A DNA stretch of 64,000 bases from Aquirufa beregesia (lineage in GTDB: Bacteria; Bacteroidota; Bacteroidia; Cytophagales; Spirosomataceae). Position numbers and translations under genes: made by a program. The stretch covers positions 48,501 through 112,500 of the forward strand of contig NZ_SEWW01000010.1 of the NCBI RefSeq assembly GCF_011090385.1, read 5' to 3'. Below the pieces are notes generated by a model, which saw only the letters and a program-made list of their open reading frames with translations, was not told the origin of the DNA and did no database searches. This document shows positions 44,508 through 53,981 of the stretch, one piece after another (the stretch's first letter is position 1; the number at the start of each line of letters is the position of its first letter).

Positions 44508-45827
44508 TTAGTTTTTATAAAACACCCATTTACTAATCTCTTTCCAGGTCATTTTCTTGCCATACATTAAGATACCCACTCGGTAAATTCGAGAAGATAA
44601 CCAGCTGCAAGCTAAGAATCCGCCAACCAGCAATGCCATGGAAAGTACTATCTCCCAGGTAGGAACACCATAAGGTAAACGAACCATCATATTGATAGGC
44701 GAAGTAAAAGGAATAATGGAAGCCCAAAATGCGATATTGCTATCGGGATCTTGCATGGTGAACTGGGCCAATATAAATGCCAAAATGATAGGAATCATCA
44801 CCGGAAAAGTAAATTGCTGGGCCTCAGCAGCACTTTCTACAGCCGAACCAATAGCTGCAAAAAGAGAGCTATACAGTAGATAACCAAACAAAAAGTAAAA
44901 GAAGAATGAGCCCAAAATCAAGGGAATATTGGTACTTTCAATCACCTTGTTTAACTCTTCCATAGGCTGTGTGCTTGACTCAACCTTGGCTACACTTTTC
45001 TTTAATTCCTCGGAATTACTTGTATTAGCGACAGTAGCCATTCTGGAGGGAGCTTGGTAAAATTTACTGGTTGCTGTTGATAAGCCCACTGTCAGCACAA
45101 TCCAAAGCAAAAACTGGGTTAATCCCACCATACCTACACCTAGGATCTTACCCAACATCAATTGGTAAGGCTTAATGGAAGAAATAATAACTTCAATAAT
45201 CCGACTACTCTTCTCTTCAATAACCCCATTCATAACCTGTGAACCATAGAGCAATAAGCTCAAATACAATAAAAAACCTAAAATTGCAGCTAATATCATG
45301 GCTCCTCCCGAACTGGAAGTTGTTTCCGCCCCATGCTTGGAAACCGTGATGGTCTCACTGGATATATCCACTTGTGTTTCCTTGTATTTCAACGTAGAAA
45401 TCCCTGCATTACGCAGCAAAATCTCACGTACTTTATTTTGAACCATCCGCTCTATATCACTCTTCAACGACAAGCTCAAATTCTTCTCCGAGTAAATTTT
45501 TAAACCTTGAGGATTCTTTAAAATATCTGCTGGGATAGTGGCAAAAGCATCATATCCTTGCTTGTCGAAAGTTTTCTTAATATTGGCCACATCACCTGTT
45601 ACTAATTGAAAGGCAATTTCCTTATCGGCCAAATCTTTCTGTTCAAAAAGCCCACTCCCATCCCAAATGGCCACTTGCTTTACTTCTTTATCCCGTGTGG
45701 CTAACCAGATGGGAACGGCATAAATAGCCGTTAATAATAATGGCGCTACCAAAGAGGCGATCCAAAAGGATTTCTTACTCACTCGAGTCAAATACTCCCT
45801 TTTTATAACTAAAAATATCTTGTTCAT
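44508..45827 (-). CDS. ABC-2-type exporter permease (NatB-like)
   Basis: The 439-residue protein has an N-terminal membrane helix (FWIASLVAPLLLTAIYAVPIW), a ~150-residue external domain, then five to six helices including GGAMILAAILGFLLYLSLLLYGSQVMNGVIEEKSSRIIEVIISSIKPYQLMLGKILGVGMVGLTQF, the ABC2_membrane_3 hallmark. Encoded 10 bases downstream of its ATPase. Resembles NatAB sodium exporters; the substrate is not known. Confidence 0.88.
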   Translation of the reverse strand: MNKIFLVIKREYLTRVSKKSFWIASLVAPLLLTAIYAVPIWLATRDKEVKQVAIWDGSGLFEQKDLADKEIAFQLVTGDVANIKKTFDKQGYDAFATIPADILKNPQGLKIYSEKNLSLSLKSDIERMVQNKVREILLRNAGISTLKYKETQVDISSETITVSKHGAETTSSSGGAMILAAILGFLLYLSLLLYGSQVMNGVIEEKSSRIIEVIISSIKPYQLMLGKILGVGMVGLTQFLLWIVLTVGLSTATSKFYQAPSRMATVANTSNSEELKKSVAKVESSTQPMEELNKVIESTNIPLILGSFFFYFLFGYLLYSSLFAAIGSAVESAAEAQQFTFPVMIPIILAFILAQFTMQDPDSNIAFWASIIPFTSPINMMVRLPYGVPTWEIVLSMALLVGGFLACSWLSSRIYRVGILMYGKKMTWKEISKWVFYKN

Positions 45828-45837
45828 GTTGATGCGA

Positions 45838-46746
45838 TTAATTTGTTTCTTGGACTACTTGAATGAATATATCATTGAATGAAGGTATCAATTCCTGAAA
45901 TTTCTGGACTTGCACTTGTGGGATCAATTGACCCAACAAGTGATTGGGACTAACAGCCTCTTGCAACTTAAACACTCCCTTCTTACTGCTTTGATCACCC
46001 GACATTTCTAGACTTATTAAGTCCACTCCTTGTAGTTCTTGGGTCAAATCACCCTCAAATATCACTTCAAACTGATGCGCCTTGAATCGATTACGAACTT
46101 CATCTTTTTCTCCTGTCAACACCACTTGAGAATGATTGATTAAGGCAATGGAATCACATAATTCTTCCACGGATTCCATCCGGTGTGTAGAAAACAAAAT
46201 GCTGGTTCCACGGTCTTTTAAGGCCAATATTTCATCTTTTAACATGTTCGCATTGATGGGGTCAAAACCAGAAAATGGCTCATCCAAAATCAATAATTTA
46301 GGTTCATGAACAACGGTAGAGATAAACTGTGTTTTTTGCTGCATTCCCTTCGATAAATCATCGACTTGCTTATCCCACCACTCCTTGATATCCAAGCGGA
46401 TAAACCAATCCTTTAAACGAGAGATCGATTCCTGACGAGATAGCCCTTTTAATTGAGCTAAATATATCAATTGCTCCCCGACCTTCATTTTCTTATACAA
46501 GCCACGCTCTTCGGGCAAATAACCAATTTGCTCTACATGTTTGGACGATAAGCGTTCTCCATCAAAAAGAATCTGACCTTCATCAGGAGCCGTAATTTGG
46601 GTAATAATGCGAATTAAAGACGTTTTTCCTGCTCCATTGGGTCCTAATAAACCAAAGATTTTGCCTTTGGGTATTTCGAGACTTACCCGATCTAAGGCCA
46701 CATGGCTGGAATAACGTTTAACAACGTCTTGAATAGATAATATCAT
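45838..46746 (-). CDS. ABC transporter ATP-binding protein (NatA-like)
   Basis: From the ATG at 46746 (302 residues): Walker A GLLGPNGAGKTSL, signature LSKGMQQK, Walker B LLILDEPFSGFDP and the His-switch STHRMESVEE are complete. A ~80-residue C-terminal extension follows. Works with the permease encoded immediately downstream. A start at 46791 would run back toward the upstream terminator and is rejected. Confidence 0.92.
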   Translation of the reverse strand: MILSIQDVVKRYSSHVALDRVSLEIPKGKIFGLLGPNGAGKTSLIRIITQITAPDEGQILFDGERLSSKHVEQIGYLPEERGLYKKMKVGEQLIYLAQLKGLSRQESISRLKDWFIRLDIKEWWDKQVDDLSKGMQQKTQFISTVVHEPKLLILDEPFSGFDPINANMLKDEILALKDRGTSILFSTHRMESVEELCDSIALINHSQVVLTGEKDEVRNRFKAHQFEVIFEGDLTQELQGVDLISLEMSGDQSSKKGVFKLQEAVSPNHLLGQLIPQVQVQKFQELIPSFNDIFIQVVQETN

Positions 46747-46782
46747 GTTAGGGTATGTTATAATTTCACCTAAAATAAAAAA

Positions 46783-46819
46783 TGCGTTCATCCTTTTTGT
46801 GTAAAAACGGATGAACGCA
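46783..46819 (-). terminator. Terminator of the Lys/Ala-rich gene
   Basis: Perfect 11-bp arms TGCGTTCATCC and GGATGAACGCA, followed on the minus strand by a T run; it separates the Lys/Ala-rich gene from the ABC operon. Confidence 0.85.
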
Positions 46820-46845
46820 AAATTATGGGGATAAACGAAATAGCT

Positions 46846-47262
46846 CTATTTAGCTACAACAGTTCTCTTTTTTCTGACTGGACTAGCAGCGGTGGTTTTA
46901 GATTTGGCCGTTGCTTTTTTCGGACTAACTGGAGCTGTAGATGCCACCTCCGAACCTACAATTTTGGCCCCTTTAGTCAACAAGGCGATTTGCTTATCTT
47001 TAACTGCTTTCTTGGCTAATTTATCTTTCTTTTTAGCCTCTTTTTCCAATTGCTTTTTGGCTTTCTTGGCTTCCTTCTCTTTCAATTCCGCCAAAGCTTT
47101 CACTTGTTGGTCTTTTAACTTCTGGAATTTTTTAACAATTGTTGCAATGGCCTTATCTGCAGTATTGACCATTTTTTTAGCATTCTTATCATGTAAGCCA
47201 CTTAATTTTGGCAAAATAGATAATGCTAGTTGTTCCATTAATGATTTGTCAGCTTTGCTCAT
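46846..47262 (-). CDS. Lys/Ala-rich basic protein, histone H1-like tail
   Basis: 138 residues. The N-terminal ~50 (MSKADKSLMEQLALSILPKLSGLHDKNAKKMVNTADKAIATIVKKF) look helical; about 51-95 is a Lys/Glu/Ala coiled-coil (EKEAKKAKKQLEKEAKKKDKLAKKA), and the C-terminus is Ala/Pro/Lys/Ser-rich (SPKKATAKSKTTAASPVRKKR), like bacterial H1-type DNA-binding tails. No known domain. Cytosolic; a nucleoid or RNA-binding role is only suggested by composition. Confidence 0.7.
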   Translation of the reverse strand: MSKADKSLMEQLALSILPKLSGLHDKNAKKMVNTADKAIATIVKKFQKLKDQQVKALAELKEKEAKKAKKQLEKEAKKKDKLAKKAVKDKQIALLTKGAKIVGSEVASTAPVSPKKATAKSKTTAASPVRKKRTVVAK

Positions 47263-47361
47263 ACATTTTTATAACTATGGACATAAATCTAGAAAAGATT
47301 TACAGGAATAAAAATTTATTTGTGTTAAGTTTTTGAGCAAAAAGACAAATAAGAATGAATC

Positions 47362-47898
47362 TTAGTTAAACTGGGTTTTTGAGACAAAGTCCCAAACCAC
47401 AATTCCTAGGCTGACAGATACATTGAGCGAATGTTTGGTTCCAAATTGTGGAATCTCCAGACAAACATCACTGACCGCAATCCACTCATCTTGAACACCA
47501 AATACTTCGTTCCCGAAAACAAAAGCATATTTCGCTCCTGACTCAGGTATAAAATCTTGAAGTGATTGGGAGGCTTCCACTTGCTCCACAGATACAATCT
47601 TATACCCTTGAGCTTGCAATAGAGCCATACAATCGGATGCCGTGGCACAATATTCCCAATCCACTGATTCATCAGCCCCAAGAGCAGTCTTGGTGATCTC
47701 ACGATGGGGTGGCTGAGCACTGATACCACACAGATATATTTTTTCACAACGAAAAGCATCTGCCGTTCTAAAAGCTGAGCCTATATTATTCATACTACGA
47801 ATATCATCCATGACAAGCACATAGGGAAATTTTTCCAATGCTTTAAAAGCAGGAACATCGAGCCGATTGAGCTCGTCCATGGATAACTTCTTTGACAT
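47362..47898 (-). CDS. TrmH/SpoU-family RNA 2'-O-methyltransferase
   Basis: 178 residues with the SPOUT knot motifs: VLVMDDIRSMNNIGSAFRTADAFRCEKIYLCG (motif 1), YAFVFGNEVFGVQ (motif 2) and CLEIPQFGTKHSLNVSVSLGIVVWDF (motif 3). It lacks the N-terminal substrate-binding domain of longer TrmH/RlmB proteins. Target RNA unknown; tRNA Gm18-type is likely. Its neighbour upstream is the acyl-ACP desaturase gene, 18 bases away. Confidence 0.9.
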   Translation of the reverse strand: MSKKLSMDELNRLDVPAFKALEKFPYVLVMDDIRSMNNIGSAFRTADAFRCEKIYLCGISAQPPHREITKTALGADESVDWEYCATASDCMALLQAQGYKIVSVEQVEASQSLQDFIPESGAKYAFVFGNEVFGVQDEWIAVSDVCLEIPQFGTKHSLNVSVSLGIVVWDFVSKTQFN

Positions 47899-47916
47899 GT
47901 TGTTGCTTCGAATTAA

Positions 47917-48897
47917 TTAAGCAATCCAAGTAAATGGATAAGCTAATTCTGGAATTTTGATACGGTCAGCCAAACGCTCTAGTCGAGCTGGTAAAGCAGC
48001 TACATAATCCCTAGCCTTTTCTGCGGCATCATTCAAGCCCGTGATTTTCTCTACTTCCCAATCTTGAATTAAACCTTGCATGATGGTCACGTAATCTTGC
48101 GTAGTATAAACTCCGATTCGCTGTGCAGCATCCGAAAAATGCTCAAATAAAGAACTTTTCTGACCATTAATTTCACGTAGGAAATGAGCAGGCATCACAA
48201 TTTTCTTTTTCATCATGTCAGCAAAAGCCAACATCATTTCGGAAGGATCTAATTTGAAAATTTCATTCACAAACCGGCGATATGCCTTGGCATGACGTAA
48301 TTCATCAGCGGCAATTTGAGCACACATACGGGATAATTGAGGATTTCCGTGCTGTTTAGCTAATGAGGCTGTTCTACGGTGAGAAACATTGGTTGCCATC
48401 TCTTGAAAAGAAGTATATACAAAGTTTCTATAGGGATCAGAAGAGGTTCCAATATCAAAACCATCTGCAATTAAATACTGGGTTGAAACTGCCATAGCAC
48501 GCATATCTACTTTACCAGAAAGATATAAATATGTGCTAAGCAAATTACCATGACGGTTTTCTTCTGCTGTCCAACTACGAATCCATTGTACCCAACCTTG
48601 TCCTTGATCAGTTACTTGGTTCACAGAATCCATCGCCATTAACCACGATTCATAAGTAGGCAAAGCTTCCTCTGTAATCGTATCTCCAATCAATACCGCC
48701 CAATAATCATAAGGTAGCTCCTGTGCAGCCTCTTGCAATAATTTCACCTCACTCAAAAAATTTTCTTTCGTTGAATCAGGTAACATATCAGAAGGCTGCC
48801 AATTGGATTCAATTGGATTCAAATACTCTTGGACATAGGCGTCCATGTTTTTGGCAAGTTCAGACATTACCTCCACACGATTGGCAAATTGAGACAT
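47917..48897 (-). CDS. Acyl-ACP desaturase (di-iron)
   Basis: Introduces a double bond into acyl-ACP with O2. The 326-residue ferritin-like protein contains the iron ligands in WTAEENRHGNLL (EENRH) and AADELRHAKAYRRF (DELRH), plus an earlier Glu helix (DTITEEALPTYES). Resembles stearoyl-ACP delta-9 desaturases. Soluble, aerobic; an alternative route to unsaturated fatty acids. Confidence 0.92.
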   Translation of the reverse strand: MSQFANRVEVMSELAKNMDAYVQEYLNPIESNWQPSDMLPDSTKENFLSEVKLLQEAAQELPYDYWAVLIGDTITEEALPTYESWLMAMDSVNQVTDQGQGWVQWIRSWTAEENRHGNLLSTYLYLSGKVDMRAMAVSTQYLIADGFDIGTSSDPYRNFVYTSFQEMATNVSHRRTASLAKQHGNPQLSRMCAQIAADELRHAKAYRRFVNEIFKLDPSEMMLAFADMMKKKIVMPAHFLREINGQKSSLFEHFSDAAQRIGVYTTQDYVTIMQGLIQDWEVEKITGLNDAAEKARDYVAALPARLERLADRIKIPELAYPFTWIA

Positions 48898-48963
48898 GGG
48901 ATTTCGTTTGGTTTGAATTGTTAAATTAAACGAAGATACAAAAATAAAATGTGCTAATTAGTC

Positions 48964-50478
48964 TTACTTCACCTCCCAAATCGTAATTTGTTTTAAGTCT
49001 AATTTACCTTTCTCCGAAAAAATAGATAGACTTTCCTTGGACGATGCAGGAAAACGTAGTGATGTAATGGCTACTGTGCCATCCTGAGCCAATAGCTCTA
49101 GCATAGAATGATCGACCCATACCCGCATATGCCGAGATCTTCCTTCCACCCAAGGGGCAGAATCAAGTTTGAAAAACCCAGGACTTAAGATCTTCCCAGA
49201 ATGAGATCGATCAATGAACCATTGTTTTTTGTTTTCATCAAATGCGACCAAGGTATACTCCTGAGGATTATCTACCGATTGCCACTTTAATCCCCAGAGA
49301 TCCGCATGGCTTTCTTCTACTTCCACATCGACAAGATAGGATTTACCTTGTAACATCTTAAAACCATTCAATATTTTTGGTTTTGAAATGGAAATATCTT
49401 TTGCCATAAAAGTGGGCTCCATTTGATTAAAATCAGGTTGAAATACCTGTTTTAATCGTAAACCTTCCTGAGTATCCACTAAACTTAGTTTTCGAACTGA
49501 TGACATTTGCCCTTTCCAGGGATAGGTTGGCTGCTCTTTAGCATATTGCCAACTCAATGCCCAAGCCAACCACAATACTTCTTTTTCTGGTGCATTATAA
49601 AAAGGTATAGCGGCATAAAAATCCTTCCCAAAATCAACGAATAGTTTTGTGTCGCCAGAATTTTCATTGATAAAAGTCTTGCCATTAAATTCGCCCACAA
49701 AATACTGCATCCCTACAAAACCTTTTTGCACTCCTTGCGACGAATTAAATAAGACCCATTTACTTTCCTTTTCTCGTCCTTCAATAGGCAATTCAACCAA
49801 GGATGGACATTCCCAAATCATCTCCAATTCTCCTTGATTACTGAATTCACTCAATAAATTCCATTGAATCAGATTTTTAGAGCCATAAAATTGAACAGAT
49901 CGCTCCAAGGGTTTAGCGATCGACATGACATATTGTTTACTGGCCTCGTGCCAAATGACATTGGGGTCACGAAAGTTTAACAATTGTATATCCAAAATCG
50001 GATTATGCGCATATTTCTTCCAAGTCAAGCCTTCATCATTGGAATAGGCCAAATGCTGTTCTTGCTTTTTATTGGGATAATCTGCCGTATAAATGGCCAC
50101 TAAAAGATCCATATTCGGATTACCTAAACCAGATACATGATCTTTATCCCAAACCACACAACCTGAAAAAATAAATTCTTCCCCATGCGGAATGGCTATA
50201 GGTAGTTCTTCCCAGTGCAACAAATCTTTGCTTCGAGCATGTCCCCAGCTCATATTTCCCCAGTCATTTCCTTTCGGGTTATGTTGGAAAAACACATGGT
50301 AATACCCTTTGAAATAAATCAATCCATTGGGATCATTTGTCCAATTCTTTTTAGGAGAAAAATGTGCGGCTGGTCGCCAATGTTCCGTGGGGCTTTGTGC
50401 TGAAATCGTGAAAGAAATAGCTAGCAACAAGCATCCTAAACAACTAAGAAGCTGAATACTTTTGGAAAGAGTTTTCAT
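48964..50478 (-). CDS. Exported glycoside hydrolase family 32 enzyme
   Basis: Cleaves beta-fructosyl bonds (sucrose, levan or inulin). From the ATG at 50478 (504 residues) there is a signal peptide (about 1-27, ending TISAQ), then the GH32 blade signatures: nucleophile Asp in WTNDPNGLIYF, FRDPNV transition-state stabiliser, and ECPSL with the acid/base Glu. A C-terminal beta-sandwich follows. It overlaps lpxH by 35 bases. Levanase/inulinase is likelier than cytosolic invertase because it is exported. Confidence 0.92.
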   Translation of the reverse strand: MKTLSKSIQLLSCLGCLLLAISFTISAQSPTEHWRPAAHFSPKKNWTNDPNGLIYFKGYYHVFFQHNPKGNDWGNMSWGHARSKDLLHWEELPIAIPHGEEFIFSGCVVWDKDHVSGLGNPNMDLLVAIYTADYPNKKQEQHLAYSNDEGLTWKKYAHNPILDIQLLNFRDPNVIWHEASKQYVMSIAKPLERSVQFYGSKNLIQWNLLSEFSNQGELEMIWECPSLVELPIEGREKESKWVLFNSSQGVQKGFVGMQYFVGEFNGKTFINENSGDTKLFVDFGKDFYAAIPFYNAPEKEVLWLAWALSWQYAKEQPTYPWKGQMSSVRKLSLVDTQEGLRLKQVFQPDFNQMEPTFMAKDISISKPKILNGFKMLQGKSYLVDVEVEESHADLWGLKWQSVDNPQEYTLVAFDENKKQWFIDRSHSGKILSPGFFKLDSAPWVEGRSRHMRVWVDHSMLELLAQDGTVAITSLRFPASSKESLSIFSEKGKLDLKQITIWEVK

Positions 50479-51256
50479 GGGCGTCAATACGTAAAAAGTA
50501 AGCATTACATAATGCTGGACTAAACCAATCCCCTAAGTTATAATAAGTAGCATCAGTTCCTAGTTCCCAAGCAATGGGATGATGCCGATGTCCAAAAATA
50601 TAACTAGATGATACTTGCTGTTGAATGAGGTCCTTTTGATATTGCTCTTGAACAAATTGTAGAATATAATCTGTCTCAGGATGAAACGGTACGGCACCTT
50701 GCGTGATGGCATTCGTCTTTCGGGTATTGGACCAAGCATGTGCTAATCGAATTCCTAAATCTGGATGTAGCCATTGAAATAAAAACTGGGCAATCTTATT
50801 GGTAAATACTTGCTTCAGGACTTTATATCCATAATCTCCAGGTCCTAAACCATCCCCATGACCCACGAATATTGATTTATAACTTCCGTCGCTAAATGCT
50901 AGCTGAAAACGCTCAGGATGGCGGTATATCTTGGCAGCTAACTCCTCTTGAAAATAATCATACATCCATAAATCATGATTACCCACAAAAATATGAAGTT
51001 CTATGCCAGCATCAGATAGATCCGCTAGCTTCCCTAAAAAGCGAATAAATCCCTTGGGGACAGCTTTTCTATATTCAAACCAAAAATCGAATAAATCGCC
51101 CAGCAGAAAAATGGCTTGAGCGTCTACTTTAACTTGATCCAGCCAGTTCAATAAATAAGCTTCTCGCTCCCTACTTTCCTTTTCATTCGGAAAACCCAAA
51201 TGGAAATCAGAGGCGAAATAGACTTTTTTACCAGCAGCTACCTGAATATGTTTCAT
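50444..51256 (-). CDS. lpxH: UDP-2,3-diacylglucosamine diphosphatase family (LpxH-like)
   Basis: Calcineurin-like metallophosphatase of 270 residues from the ATG at 51256. Metal motifs are in order: FASDFHLG, LLGDLFDFWFEY, FVGNHDLWM, GHGDGLGPGD and FGHRHHP. LpxH makes lipid X, a lipid A intermediate. The start lies directly after the T run of the ftsH terminator, so it depends on its own or read-through transcription. Confidence 0.9.
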   Translation of the reverse strand: MKHIQVAAGKKVYFASDFHLGFPNEKESREREAYLLNWLDQVKVDAQAIFLLGDLFDFWFEYRKAVPKGFIRFLGKLADLSDAGIELHIFVGNHDLWMYDYFQEELAAKIYRHPERFQLAFSDGSYKSIFVGHGDGLGPGDYGYKVLKQVFTNKIAQFLFQWLHPDLGIRLAHAWSNTRKTNAITQGAVPFHPETDYILQFVQEQYQKDLIQQQVSSSYIFGHRHHPIAWELGTDATYYNLGDWFSPALCNAYFLRIDAHENSFQKYSAS

Positions 51257-51282
51257 AAAAAAAGGGGTGGTCAAGCCACCCC
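51257..51282 (-). terminator. ftsH terminator abutting the lpxH start
   Basis: Minus strand: GGGGTGG-CTTGA-CCACCCC followed by seven T, with lpxH's ATG next. A strong intrinsic terminator placed in the leader of the next gene. Confidence 0.85.
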
Positions 51283-51291
51283 AAAAATTAG

Positions 51292-53427
51292 TTAAACGGC
51301 CGATTCACCAGAAATATCATCGGAAGCTATGGTTTCTTCCTTTTTTACAGCCTTAGCTCTTGGCTTTTTAATCGTTTTCTTGACTTCCTGGACATCCGGT
51401 GCAGATTCCGCTTTTTCAGCTAAATCACGCTCATCCTTAGCTTCCTTACGCTTCTTTTCCGTCTCTCCTTTGATATACTCTTGATAAGAAGTTAATTGCT
51501 CAAATGGACGAGGACCAACCAAAGCTTCTAAATCACTTTGAAACAATACCTCTTTTTTCAACAATTGTTCTGCCAGTATAATCAATTTAGCTTTCTTTGA
51601 ACGCAATAAAGCCAGCGTTCTCTTATAGGCTTCCGCGATAATCTTACGTACTTCCTCATCTATTTCACGGGCCGTAGTTTCAGAATATGGTTTATTAAAT
51701 TGGTATTCTGTTCCTTTGGAATCGTAATAAGAAATATTACCCAACTTATCATTCATACCATAAACTGTCACCATGGAATAGGCCAATTTGGTGATTCGCT
51801 CCAAATCATTCTGTGCACCGGTAGATATTTTTCCAAAAATAATTTCTTCGGCTGCTCTACCGCCCAGCGTCACACACATCTCATCCATCAACTGTTCTGT
51901 ACGATACAAAAACTGCTCTTTGGGTAGATATTGCGCATAACCCAAAGCCGCTACTCCACGAGGAACAATGGATACTTTCACTAATGGATTGGCATGCTCT
52001 AAAAACCAACCAGCAATGGCATGCCCCGCTTCATGGTGAGCTACTATATTTTTTTCTTCAGGAGAAATCAATTTATTTTTCTTCTCCAAACCTCCAATCA
52101 CACGATCCATAGCTTCTTGGAAATCAGTCATTTCCACCGCTACTTTATTTCTACGTGCAGCAATTAAGGCTGCTTCATTACATACATTGGCAATCTCTGC
52201 TCCAGCAAAACCAGGAGTTTGAGCAGCTAATTCTTTTACATCTACACCATTCGCCAATTTCAATGGCTTAATATGTACTTTGAAGATAGCCTCACGACCA
52301 ATGATATCGGGTTTATCAATACTGATGGTACGATCAAAACGACCCGGACGTAATAAAGCTGAATCCAATACATCTGGACGGTTTGTAGCGGCCATGATGA
52401 TAATTCCTGAATCCGTAGCAAAACCATCCATCTCTACCAATAGGGAGTTCAAGGTGTTTTCTCTTTCATCGTTGGCACCTGGCATAGAACCACGTCCACG
52501 AGAACGACCTACTGCATCTATCTCATCAATAAAAATGATACAAGGTGCTTTTTCTTTGGCTTGTTTGAATAAATCACGGACACGAGCAGCTCCTACCCCG
52601 ACAAACATTTCCACAAAATCGGAACCTGAAAGGGAGAAAAATGGAACCCCAGCTTCACCTGCTACGGCTTTAGCCAATAAGGTTTTACCAGTCCCTGGAG
52701 GGCCTACTAATAAGGCACCTTTGGGGATTTTACCTCCTAAATCGGTGAATTTTTTTGGAAATTTTAAAAATTCGACAATTTCTTGAATCTCTTCTTTGGC
52801 CTCATCCAAACCAGCTACATCGTTGAAAGTAACACGTACTTTCGACTCCCCTTCGATCAGCGTAGCTTTACTACGACCAATATTGAAGATTTGTCCGCCG
52901 GCACCTCCACCTCCCCCCATGCGGAAGAATAGGAAATAGAAACTTAAACCCATCAAGATAAAGAAGCCCCAAGTACCCAACCAATCCAATGGACCTGTAC
53001 GGGTTTCAGGTTTGGCCATGATTTGCTCATTACGAGGAAAAGCCTTTTGTCTATCTTCTAAAAAACGTTCAAAACCCTCTTTTGAAATAATTTGAAACTC
53101 AAAATGAGGGCCTTGTTTCACTGAAATAAGGCCTTGAGGAGAGTTTTTAAAATACTTAGCTACATAATTTGGCTTCAGATTTACCTCCACCAATTTATCA
53201 TTGACGATGGTTACGCCTTCTACTTCTTTTTGAATCAACATGGACTCAAATTGTTTCTGAGAAATCTCTTGAAGGGTTCGTTGTTTAGTAAAAAAGAACA
53301 TACTCACCACGGCGATCATCAAACCAATGACCATCCAGCTTTGCATGCCTCCAACAGGTTTTTTAGGTAATCGAGGGGGAATTCCTGACCTCTTTGTATT
53401 CTTTGAATTGTTTACTTGTTTTGCCAT
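51292..53427 (-). CDS. ftsH: ATP-dependent zinc metalloprotease FtsH
   Basis: Membrane-bound AAA+ protease for membrane and short-lived proteins. The 711-residue protein has two N-terminal membrane helices around a periplasmic domain, a glycine-rich GGGGGAGG linker, Walker A GPPGTGKT, second region of homology, and zinc HEAGH. A charged Lys/Glu-rich tail ends it. Encoded 81 bases downstream of rsfS, as in many Bacteroidota. Confidence 0.98.
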   Translation of the reverse strand: MAKQVNNSKNTKRSGIPPRLPKKPVGGMQSWMVIGLMIAVVSMFFFTKQRTLQEISQKQFESMLIQKEVEGVTIVNDKLVEVNLKPNYVAKYFKNSPQGLISVKQGPHFEFQIISKEGFERFLEDRQKAFPRNEQIMAKPETRTGPLDWLGTWGFFILMGLSFYFLFFRMGGGGGAGGQIFNIGRSKATLIEGESKVRVTFNDVAGLDEAKEEIQEIVEFLKFPKKFTDLGGKIPKGALLVGPPGTGKTLLAKAVAGEAGVPFFSLSGSDFVEMFVGVGAARVRDLFKQAKEKAPCIIFIDEIDAVGRSRGRGSMPGANDERENTLNSLLVEMDGFATDSGIIIMAATNRPDVLDSALLRPGRFDRTISIDKPDIIGREAIFKVHIKPLKLANGVDVKELAAQTPGFAGAEIANVCNEAALIAARRNKVAVEMTDFQEAMDRVIGGLEKKNKLISPEEKNIVAHHEAGHAIAGWFLEHANPLVKVSIVPRGVAALGYAQYLPKEQFLYRTEQLMDEMCVTLGGRAAEEIIFGKISTGAQNDLERITKLAYSMVTVYGMNDKLGNISYYDSKGTEYQFNKPYSETTAREIDEEVRKIIAEAYKRTLALLRSKKAKLIILAEQLLKKEVLFQSDLEALVGPRPFEQLTSYQEYIKGETEKKRKEAKDERDLAEKAESAPDVQEVKKTIKKPRAKAVKKEETIASDDISGESAV

Positions 53428-53508
53428 TGGTTATCTATTTGGGCTTGTAACAATGTAGCGGAGTGATTAAGTTTCTTTTCTAGTAAAAAATCTGATTATT
53501 CCAGACCA

Positions 53509-53892
53509 TCAGTCAGGAATGATCGTAAATTTAGCGTCTCCCCATAATTCTTCTAATTTAAAAAAGGCCCTCTTTTCCTTTAAAAATACGTGAACGATGA
53601 CATCATAATAGTCCATCAAAATCCACTCACGATTGGCTTTTCCTTCAATGGTATGAGCATGTAATTTACCTGCTTCCCATATTTCTTTATCTACAGAATC
53701 AGCAATGGCATCAATTTGGGTATCTGAGGTACCTGAACAAATCACAAAAAAATCCGTAAAGGCATTCTGTACACCGCGCAAGTCCAATACCATAATTTCC
53801 TGTGCCTTTTTTTCTTGCATCCCCTTGACTACCCAATTCACAATTTCTTCCGAGATATCTTCTTTGGGGGACTTAATGGAACTTTTACGCAT
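53509..53892 (-). CDS. rsfS: Ribosome silencing factor RsfS
   Basis: 127 residues, binds L14 and blocks subunit joining. The DUF143 pattern is clear: KKAQEIMVLDLRGVQNAFTDFFVICSGTSDTQIDAIADSV and REWILMDYYDVIVHVFLKEKRAFFKLEELW. Divergent from birA, an arrangement common in Bacteroidota. Confidence 0.95.
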   Translation of the reverse strand: MRKSSIKSPKEDISEEIVNWVVKGMQEKKAQEIMVLDLRGVQNAFTDFFVICSGTSDTQIDAIADSVDKEIWEAGKLHAHTIEGKANREWILMDYYDVIVHVFLKEKRAFFKLEELWGDAKFTIIPD

Positions 53893-53981
53893 ATATTGTT
53901 TTGATCTAAATGTTAATAGAGAACTATCTTAACGATTAAAAAATTAAATTTGTTCTACCAAGCTTAAAATTACAAATAAAT

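Noticed and set aside
46892..47311. Plus-strand frame with hydrophobic product opposite the Lys/Ala-rich gene
   Set aside because: Antisense of Lys/Ala codons gives Phe/Leu/Ser-rich sequence automatically; it has no start context and runs into the neighbouring gap.
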